5,889 nucleotides of DNA, from assembly GCA_944363895.1 (NCBI GenBank), contig CALVVP010000109.1:1-5889 (forward strand). Reading direction: 5' to 3'. Positions 1 to 4,990 of the stretch are shown here, in pieces; the stretch's first letter is position 1; each line of letters starts with the position of its first letter. Made by a program: the position numbers and the translations under genes. Below the pieces are notes generated by a model. The model was given only the letters and a program-made list of their open reading frames with translations, ran no database searches and had not been told where the DNA came from. The DNA comes from an uncultured Bacilli bacterium. Its GTDB lineage: Bacteria > Bacillota_I > Bacilli_A > RF39 > UBA660.

Positions 1-110
1 TTTGAATGCCTTTACTTCACAGTAAAGATTTTCTACTTCGCTGAAAACTTAGTTTTCTCCATAGACCAGCTTCGGATGGTCGCCACCCTATTTTTTATTG
101 CATTCAAAAC
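1..110 (-). ncRNA. Putative omega-RNA scaffold / element right end downstream of tnpB
   Basis: In the TnpB family the guide RNA covers the 3' end of tnpB plus the downstream right end, with the guide taken from sequence beyond the element. The segment after the tnpB stop is strongly structured. A 9-nt inverted repeat (1-9 with 100-108, tttgaatgc/gcattcaaa) closes it. Inside are hairpins at 64-81 (5-bp stem gacca/tggtc), 43-57 (6-bp stem gaaaac/gttttc, 3-nt loop) and 10-27 (7-bp stem ctttact/agtaaag, 4-nt loop). The last hairpin lies next to the element end, as expected for a right end. The RNA 5' end probably lies inside tnpB and cannot be placed. The guide would begin just left of base 1, outside the window. 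Confidence 0.6.
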
Positions 111-1252
111 TAGTTGAATTGCAGTTCATTCATATATTTTTTTAATCCTTCACTCATAATATTAATACTTGCATTTATATCTCGGTCATTTTCACTTTGA
201 CATTTTGGGCATTCCCACTTTCTAATACTTAGATTCTTTATTTCTTTGTTTTTATATCCACAATGACTACATATTTGACTACTTGGATAATTGGTATCGA
301 TTTGGTAAAATTTCTTATTCTTCCATTTACTTTTATAGGATATACACCTCATTAGTTCTTGCCAACTGGCATCATAAATTTGTTTAGAAAGATGAGAATT
401 TTTAACCATTTGATTTATTTTTAATTTCTCAGCCACAATAATGTCATTTTCTTCCGTGATTTCTTTACTTATTTGATGAATGAGATATTTTCTGGCATTT
501 CTTAATTTTTGGTATACGCGTTGAAGTTTTAATTTGATTTTTTCACGATTTTTACTTCCTTTTTGGCTTCTTGCCAACCATTTTTGTAATCCTTTGATTT
601 TCTTTTCATATTTTGTTATATATTTTTGATTATTATATACTTGACCATCTGATGTTATTACTAGATTTTTAATTCCTAAATCAATTCCGATTATTGTTTT
701 AGGAGTTACTATTGGTGGGGTAATATATTCTTCAACACAAATACTAACATAATATTTATTTACTTCTTTATAAACGGTAGCATTGAGGATTTTTCCATTT
801 ATTTGTTTTAAGTTCCGATATCCTTTAATGGCTATTTCTTTTAATTTGGGCAATTTGATTATTTTTTTATTTAAATCTAATTCAATACTGTTATAGATTT
901 TACCTTTATAATTACTTGTTAGGTTATTCGTACGATAACTTTGACGACTTCTTATTTTACTTTTAAATTTGGGTAAGCCTTTCTTTTCTTTAAAACATTT
1001 TTGATAAGCATTATCTAAATTGAAAATACTGGTGCGAAGTAAACAACCATCAACTTCTTTTAACCATAGATATTTATTTATTAATTCGGGTAATTTTTTA
1101 ATGTAATTATAAGCATTAATTTTTTCTTCTTTACTGATATTTAAAAAATAATTATAAATAAACCTTGAACAACCAATACTTTTTTCAATTAAGTTTGCTT
1201 GTTCTTTCGTTGGATATAATCTAAACACATATCCTTTTAATATTTTTTCCAT
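110..1252 (-). CDS. tnpB: TnpB RNA-guided DNA endonuclease (IS200/IS605 OrfB family)
   Basis: This 380-residue protein has the full TnpB architecture: an N-terminal OrfB/HTH-type region (about 1-170), then a split RuvC nuclease with an embedded zinc finger. The three RuvC acids are visible: D191 in GIDLGIKN, E275 in IIVAEKL and D358 in DRDINAS. The zinc finger is C328-x2-C331 ... C348-x2-C351. Length and motif spacing match active family members, and there is no frameshift or early stop, so the nuclease is probably functional. TnpB proteins use the omega-RNA to cut DNA next to a short target-adjacent motif and help the element persist at its site. The start is supported by a GGTGGTGAT Shine-Dalgarno at 1256-1264, 3 nt before ATG. 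No tnpA lies beside it, so it could also be a domesticated copy, but nothing in the sequence requires that. Confidence 0.95.
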   Translation of the reverse strand: MEKILKGYVFRLYPTKEQANLIEKSIGCSRFIYNYFLNISKEEKINAYNYIKKLPELINKYLWLKEVDGCLLRTSIFNLDNAYQKCFKEKKGLPKFKSKIRSRQSYRTNNLTSNYKGKIYNSIELDLNKKIIKLPKLKEIAIKGYRNLKQINGKILNATVYKEVNKYYVSICVEEYITPPIVTPKTIIGIDLGIKNLVITSDGQVYNNQKYITKYEKKIKGLQKWLARSQKGSKNREKIKLKLQRVYQKLRNARKYLIHQISKEITEENDIIVAEKLKINQMVKNSHLSKQIYDASWQELMRCISYKSKWKNKKFYQIDTNYPSSQICSHCGYKNKEIKNLSIRKWECPKCQSENDRDINASINIMSEGLKKYMNELQFN

Positions 1253-1273
1253 ACAATCACCACCAGTAGGTCA

Positions 1274-1302
1274 ATTATATCATACGAATATATGTTTGTA
1301 AA
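1274..1302 (-). promoter_or_regulatory. Sigma-70-type promoter of tnpB
   Basis: Read on the minus strand, TTTACA (1302-1297) is separated by exactly 17 nt from a perfect TATAAT (1279-1274), about 22 nt before the tnpB start codon. The short leader holds the Shine-Dalgarno. The spacer contains a near-palindrome (1285-1298) resembling a Bacillus-type LexA box; this is discussed as a finding. Confidence 0.75.
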
Positions 1303-1590
1303 TAGTTTTTTATGATTTTTTTTTGATTTTCTACATAAAAAATGATTGATACTAAAATTGGTATGCGTTTTCATGTCTTAAATACGATTTAAAGAAGTTA
1401 TTGCTAAGATGTAATGAATAATATAAATTATAAAGATTTTAACGACAATATTATTTTTAAATTCTCAAATTATAAGATTAGAATATATCTATTGCAGCTG
1501 AAGTTAATTATTAACTTGTTGATAAGTTTTTGTTTTATCATTTTTTTTAAAGCACTTTCCTAGTATATAAAAAAACTGTTTTAAAACAGT
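1303..1590. other. AT-rich spacer without a supportable gene
   Basis: No credible gene is seen on either strand. The longest ATG frame noticed on the plus strand (1343-1393, 16 codons) has no ribosome binding site. The stretch should include the left end of the tnpB element and then the original intergenic DNA beside the dehydrogenase gene, but the junction is not recognisable. Weak inverted repeats occur at 1349-1364 and 1501-1517 (aagttaa/ttaactt, 3-nt loop). A terminator-like hairpin is annotated separately at 1520-1548, and the dehydrogenase terminator lies at the right edge. Confidence 0.5.
1520..1548 (+). terminator. Possible rho-independent terminator, plus strand
   Basis: A 6-bp stem (tgataa 1520-1525 with ttatca 1535-1540, extendable by one G-T pair) is followed directly by eight T residues (1541-1548). 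The stem is AT-rich and weak, and no gene for it to end is visible upstream on this strand in the window. It could be the displaced terminator of a gene left of the inserted element, or chance in AT-rich DNA. Confidence 0.3.
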
Positions 1591-1593
1591 TTA
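1569..1593 (-). terminator. Rho-independent terminator of the ucpA-like gene
   Basis: On the minus strand a perfect 10+10 palindrome (1573-1592, halves aaactgtttt and aaaacagttt) is followed by a T-run (1575-1569). It begins within the TAA stop codon of the dehydrogenase gene, so transcription would end almost immediately after translation stops. This also isolates the gene from the downstream minus-strand tnpB. Confidence 0.8.
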
Positions 1594-2379
1594 AACTCCG
1601 ACACTTCTGGTTTCTGGTAATGTAGATGCACCATCGATAACAAACTCAGAGCCAGTAATATAGTTAGATAAATCACTGGCTAAAAAAGCAGCTAGATTAC
1701 CTAATTCTTCGATTGTTCCCAGTCTTCCTAGAGGTATACCATCAGCAATTCCTTGAATAACACTTTTTGGGTCATTAGCATTACTATCTAAAGCAATTCC
1801 TTCGACCATTGGCGTCATAATATAGCCAGGCAAAATGGCATTGACGGTAATATTATTTTTTGCACCTTCCATCGCTAAACTTTTGGTAAAGCCAATTAAA
1901 GCGGCTTTAGTAGTGGCATAAGCTACCTCACCGGGATCAGCGACCTTAGGACCAGTAACACTAGATAAGTTAACAATTTTACCATAGTTATTTTTGACCA
2001 TATATGGATAAACTGCTTTAGTGACATTCCAAGTTCCTTTAATATTGATATCGATATGAAAATCTCTTACTTCATCAGTCATCTCTTCAAATTTAACTAA
2101 TTTAGCGACGCCCGCATTATTAACTAAAATATCGATTTTACCATATTTTTTATAAACAGTATCAACTATTTTATTAACTAATTCTTTATTGGTAATATCG
2201 ACTTTATAGCCGACTACATTTGGTGAAATTTTAATTAGTTCTCCTAAGGTATTTTTTAATTTGTCTGAATAATCTAATATAACAACTGTTGCTTTAAGTT
2301 TTAAAAAAGTTTGAACAATTCCTAAGCCATTTCCCATCGCACCCCCAGTAACAATAGCTATTTTTCCATTCAAGTCCAT
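1591..2379 (-). CDS. ucpA: UcpA-like short-chain dehydrogenase/reductase
   Basis: This 262-residue protein is a classical SDR oxidoreductase with one Rossmann fold. Visible motifs are the cofactor-binding TGGAMGNG (11-18), NNAG (87-90), N112, S140, and the catalytic Y154-x3-K158. D36 at the end of strand beta-2 predicts NAD(H) rather than NADP(H). The block DFHIDINIKG (106-115), the VADPGE segment (146-151) and the C-terminal STLPE...SVG tail closely resemble E. coli UcpA as I recall it, so I assign that subfamily; its physiological substrate is not established to my knowledge. Start: ATG with a GGAGG Shine-Dalgarno (2387-2391) 7 nt upstream. The gene stands alone, diverges from the murT operon, and has its own promoter and terminator. 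SDR function is certain; the substrate cannot be read from sequence. Confidence 0.88.
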   Translation of the reverse strand: MDLNGKIAIVTGGAMGNGLGIVQTFLKLKATVVILDYSDKLKNTLGELIKISPNVVGYKVDITNKELVNKIVDTVYKKYGKIDILVNNAGVAKLVKFEEMTDEVRDFHIDINIKGTWNVTKAVYPYMVKNNYGKIVNLSSVTGPKVADPGEVAYATTKAALIGFTKSLAMEGAKNNITVNAILPGYIMTPMVEGIALDSNANDPKSVIQGIADGIPLGRLGTIEELGNLAAFLASDLSNYITGSEFVIDGASTLPETRSVGV

Positions 2380-2402
2380 CTTGATTCCTCCATTCTATAA
2401 TT

Positions 2403-2411
2403 ATTATACCA
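2403..2411 (-). promoter_or_regulatory. Extended -10 promoter of the ucpA-like gene
   Basis: On the minus strand the sequence TGGTATAAT (2411-2403) is a perfect extended -10 element (TGnTATAAT), 23 nt before the start codon. No good -35 hexamer is found at 16-18 nt upstream, which fits an extended -10 promoter. Confidence 0.6.
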
Positions 2412-2440
2412 TGTTTCCGATAATTTAAAAGTAAAATTTA

Positions 2441-2499
2441 TGATTAAAAAGTGTCAAAATGATTAAAATACTGTTATAATGAATAAAAAAATGTTATAA
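2441..2499 (+). repeat. Degenerate ~20-bp tandem repeat in the divergent promoter region
   Basis: Three consecutive units start with TGATTAAAA or a close variant: 2441-2459, 2460-2479 and 2480-2499. The second and third differ at 3 of 20 positions; the first is one base shorter and less similar at its end. The period is close to two helical turns, so matching bases lie on the same DNA face. The repeat overlaps the promoter of the murT operon. Confidence 0.5.
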
Positions 2500-2500
2500 T
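2451..2500 (+). promoter_or_regulatory. Promoter region of the murT operon with two extended -10 boxes
   Basis: The element TGTTATAAT (TGnTATAAT) occurs twice, at 2472-2480 (with -10 hexamer 2475-2480) and 2492-2500 (with -10 hexamer 2495-2500). For the first, GTGTCA (2451-2456) lies 18 nt upstream and matches the -35 consensus at 4 of 6 bases. The second has no good -35 and sits only about 17 nt before the start codon, so its transcript would have an extremely short leader. The first is the more likely main promoter. Confidence 0.55.
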
Positions 2501-2517
2501 AATTAAAGGTGGAATAT

Positions 2518-3840
2518 ATGAATCAATTAATTATTGTCTTAGCAAAAATAGTAAAAAAAATATTAAATTATTTAGGTAGAGGAACAGCTTTTCCAGGAAA
2601 ATTAGCTTTAAAATTAAATAAAAATATTTTAAATTTTTTTGAGATGCCCAAAACAACTATTTTTGTGACGGGAACAACTGGTAAAACTAGTGTTGTCGGA
2701 ACGATTTATGAAGTGTATAAACATAGTGGCTATAAAGTAGTCAGTAATATTAAAGGTTCTAATTTAATCGATGGTGTTACGACAGCGGTTATCGATGCTA
2801 GTAAAATAAATGGTAAAACGAAAGTGGATGTTTTAATTATCGAAGTTGATGAACGGTATGTGAAAGAAGTGTTTAAATATATCACGCCTAAATATTTTAT
2901 TATCAATAATTTATCGCGCGATCAATTAGCACGCAATGGCCATTTTGAACTTGTTTTTGATGAAATAAATAAAAGTATTAAAGAGAAAACACATTTGATT
3001 TTAAATGCTGATGATCCTTTAGTTACTAAATTTAGTTTGGGTAAAAAAAATAAAATAACTTATTATGGTTTAAAAGAAAATAAATATTCGATGAAAAAAA
3101 GTAAGATGGCAACTTTAGATTTAGCTTATTGTCCTAAGTGTCATAAAAAATTAATTTTTGATTATTTTAATTATGGTAATTTAGGATTTTATCACTGTCC
3201 AAATAACGATTATAATCGTCCGGATTGTCAATTTGAAGCGACTTTATTAAAAAATAAATTTCAAGTTGAAGATGTAACTATTCAATTAAATAATGATGCT
3301 TTATATAATGTTTATAATATGTTGGCTTGTTATGCTGTATGTCGGATTGATAAGGTTAAAAAAGAAGATATTGTCTCTTCCTTAAACCAATTATCTTTAA
3401 AAGTAAAAAGATTAAATGAATTTAAGATTAAAGATAATAAAGGCGTAATTTTATTAAGTAAGAATGAAACTCCTTTATCATATAATCAATCTTTAGAATA
3501 TATTAAAAGTAAAAAAGGCAATAAAACGGTGGCAATTGGTTTTACAAGAATCAGTGGTCGTTATGATTTAAAAGATATATCTTGGATTTATGATATTAAT
3601 TTTGAATTACTTAATGATTCATCTATTGCACAAATTATTTTAATCGGTCCGTTTGCTTATGATTTAGCTGTTAGATTAAAACAAGCAGGTATTAATTCTA
3701 AAAAATTTTTATATCGTTTAGATTATAATAATTCTTTAGATTTCTGTTTAAATCATACCAAAGGTGATTTATATTGTGTTTTATATTTTGATTTAAATTA
3801 TTTGTATTTAGACCAATTAAAAGAAAGAGGTTTACTATGA
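2518..3840 (+). CDS. murT: MurT-like lipid II isoglutaminyl synthase ligase subunit
   Basis: MurT with GatD converts the D-glutamate of lipid II to D-isoglutamine in the cytoplasm, using ATP. I start at ATG 2518 (440 residues) because AAAGGTGG (2505-2512) sits 5 nt before it; an in-frame GTG at 2509 lies inside that site. The N-terminus LGRGTAFPGKLALKL is typical. The Mur-ligase core shows the P-loop GTTGKTS (52-58), IEVDE (108-112), NLSRDQL (131-137) and LNADDPL (162-168). A zinc ribbon follows, C205-x2-C208 ... C227-x9-C237, whose second half is stretched from the usual C-x2-C. The C-terminal MurT domain (DUF1727 type) keeps KDISWIYD (352-359), including the D353 matching the family's GRDVSW aspartate. 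The usual KNPxGxNQ segment reads KNETPLSYNQ (315-324), two residues longer. The gene leads an operon and overlaps gatD by 4 nt. Family assignment is firm; exact reaction is less certain given the partner's changes. Confidence 0.88.
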   Translation: MNQLIIVLAKIVKKILNYLGRGTAFPGKLALKLNKNILNFFEMPKTTIFVTGTTGKTSVVGTIYEVYKHSGYKVVSNIKGSNLIDGVTTAVIDASKINGKTKVDVLIIEVDERYVKEVFKYITPKYFIINNLSRDQLARNGHFELVFDEINKSIKEKTHLILNADDPLVTKFSLGKKNKITYYGLKENKYSMKKSKMATLDLAYCPKCHKKLIFDYFNYGNLGFYHCPNNDYNRPDCQFEATLLKNKFQVEDVTIQLNNDALYNVYNMLACYAVCRIDKVKKEDIVSSLNQLSLKVKRLNEFKIKDNKGVILLSKNETPLSYNQSLEYIKSKKGNKTVAIGFTRISGRYDLKDISWIYDINFELLNDSSIAQIILIGPFAYDLAVRLKQAGINSKKFLYRLDYNNSLDFCLNHTKGDLYCVLYFDLNYLYLDQLKERGLL

Positions 3841-4496
3841 AAATAGCTTATTTATATTACGATTTTCTTAATTTATATGGGGAATCAGGTAACATTAAAA
3901 TTATCAGTAATATTTTAAAATATAATAAAATTAAACATGAAATCTTATATTTATCTTTAGATGATGAATTGGATTTCAATAGTTATGATTTAGTCTATAT
4001 TGGTAGTGGAACTGAAGAAAATCAATTAATTGCTTTAAATCATTTAATGAATTATCGAGACGATATAAAAAAATATATTGAAGATAATAAATTTATGTTA
4101 ATAACTGGTAATAGTGTCGATTTGTTTGGCCAAAAAATAATGGCTGATGGAACATATGATGGTTTAGGTATTTTTGATTATAATATTACTAGAGGAAAAA
4201 GAAAAATGGCAGAAGTTTATCTCGAGGGTAAGATAGTTAAAAATAAAATCTTAGGATTTATCAATAACAATAGCTATATTGATAAAATAATTTATCCATT
4301 GTTTGAAAATGAAGGGATTAAATATCATAATTTTTATGCTACTTATATTTTAGGTCCTATTTTAGTTCGTAATCCGGAGTTTACTAAATATTTTTTAAAT
4401 CGTTTGACTAATAAGAAATTAAAATATGATTTAAAATTAGAAACTAAAGCTTATCATGAATTTGTTAAAAATTTTAAGGAGGAAGTTTGTGAATAA
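3837..4496 (+). CDS. gatD: GatD-like glutamine amidotransferase homologue lacking the catalytic Cys and His
   Basis: GatD normally hydrolyses glutamine and passes ammonia to MurT. Identity rests on the gene pair with murT and on family landmarks: YYDFLNLYGESGNI (7-20), YIGSGTEENQ (54-63, replacing GGGxDxxQ), DGLGIFDYNITRGKR, and ATYILGPILVRNPEF near the end. Residues normally required are absent. The segment holding the nucleophile (CGGYQLLG type) reads TGNSVDLFG (90-98), and the TYLHGPLL histidine is L172 in TYILGPIL (169-176). The only Cys is C218, one residue from the end. The GFENH-type segment is also changed to GFINNN. At 219 residues it is somewhat shorter than the ~240 typical of GatD. 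The frame is intact with normal codon use, an AGAGG Shine-Dalgarno (3826-3830) and ATGA coupling to murT, so it is an expressed, diverged protein, not a decaying gene. It is likely a structural or regulatory MurT partner. Confidence 0.82.
   Translation: MKIAYLYYDFLNLYGESGNIKIISNILKYNKIKHEILYLSLDDELDFNSYDLVYIGSGTEENQLIALNHLMNYRDDIKKYIEDNKFMLITGNSVDLFGQKIMADGTYDGLGIFDYNITRGKRKMAEVYLEGKIVKNKILGFINNNSYIDKIIYPLFENEGIKYHNFYATYILGPILVRNPEFTKYFLNRLTNKKLKYDLKLETKAYHEFVKNFKEEVCE
4476..4482 (+). promoter_or_regulatory. Ribosome binding site that fixes the ppa start
   Basis: A perfect AAGGAGG lies 6 nt before GTG 4489, inside the end of gatD. This marks GTG 4489 as the ppa start rather than the in-frame ATG at 4456, which would add 11 residues that do not belong to the pyrophosphatase fold and has no comparable site. 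Confidence 0.9.
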
Positions 4497-4980
4497 TGTT
4501 GTCGAAGCGATTATCGAAATACCTTTAAAGACCAAAAATAAATTTGAAATTGATAAAAAAACTAAGCGGATTAAATTAGATCGCGTTTTATATTCAGCGA
4601 TGAGTTATCCGGCGGAATATGGATATATTGAAAATACTTTAGCTAAGGATGGTGATCCTTTGGATATTTTAGTTATTTCTAGTGAACCAACTTTTCCTGG
4701 ATGTGTGGTTCCGGCGCGAATTATCGGTTATCTGTCAGTAATCGATAATGGTCATGAAGATTATAAATTAATATCCGTTGTTGATGTCGATCCAAGATAT
4801 AAGGAAGTTAAATGTTTAGCTGATTTATCTAATTTTACTTTAGAGGAAATTAAAAACTTTTTTCAAAATTATAAAACTTTACAAAATATCGAAGTTAAAG
4901 TTTATGATTACCACGATGAACAATCAGCTTTAAAATTAATCGCGGAATGTCAAAAACGCTATTTAGAAAATGTTAAGTGA
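4489..4980 (+). CDS. ppa: Family I inorganic pyrophosphatase
   Basis: This 163-residue soluble enzyme hydrolyses pyrophosphate to two phosphates, pulling nucleic-acid, tRNA-charging and other biosynthetic reactions forward. The signature DGDPLD (54-59) carries the metal-binding D54, D56 and D59. The other active-site residues known from E. coli PPase align: E10, K18, E20, R32, Y40, Y44, D86, D91, K93, and Y128-K129. Nothing essential is missing, and the length is normal for bacterial family I enzymes. Many Firmicutes use a family II enzyme instead, so a family I copy is a modest lineage clue. Translation starts at GTG and overlaps the gatD stop by 8 nt, implying coupling. The Mur-ligase reaction yields ADP and phosphate, not pyrophosphate, so the operon link to murT is probably about co-expression, not a shared pathway. 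Confidence 0.95.
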   Translation: MNNVVEAIIEIPLKTKNKFEIDKKTKRIKLDRVLYSAMSYPAEYGYIENTLAKDGDPLDILVISSEPTFPGCVVPARIIGYLSVIDNGHEDYKLISVVDVDPRYKEVKCLADLSNFTLEEIKNFFQNYKTLQNIEVKVYDYHDEQSALKLIAECQKRYLENVK

Positions 4981-4990
4981 GGTGAAATTA

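Larger units (their letters stand above)
1..1302 (-). mobile_element. IS200/IS605-type tnpB-only element (right end near base 1; left end not resolved)
   Basis: The element is defined by an intact TnpB gene, its promoter, and a right end with stacked hairpins and a terminal TTCAA-type sequence at bases 1-9 (read on the minus strand), as is common in this family. No TnpA transposase (Y1 tyrosine or serine recombinase) is visible, so any movement would need a TnpA in trans. The left boundary is uncertain: I see no clear left-end hairpin or target motif, and the stated limit is only the outer edge of the tnpB promoter. Members of this family make no target duplication, so flanking repeats cannot mark the ends. 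Confidence 0.7.

Noticed and set aside
1..110. Stacked hairpins as a CRISPR array or riboswitch
   Set aside because: There are no regularly spaced direct repeats, and the position right after tnpB with a TTCAA-type end fits an element right end/omega-RNA better.
1343..1393. A 16-codon plus-strand ORF in the spacer
   Set aside because: There is no Shine-Dalgarno or promoter and a frame this short is expected by chance.
2509..2517. GTG start for murT three codons upstream
   Set aside because: This GTG forms part of the Shine-Dalgarno AAAGGTGG that serves ATG 2518; no other site precedes it.
4456..4488. Upstream ATG start for the pyrophosphatase (11 extra residues)
   Set aside because: The perfect AAGGAGG at 4476-4482 is correctly spaced for GTG 4489 and family alignment begins after that point.
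3837..4496. gatD as a decaying pseudogene
   Set aside because: The frame is complete, has a good SD, is translationally coupled on both sides and keeps most non-catalytic family features.
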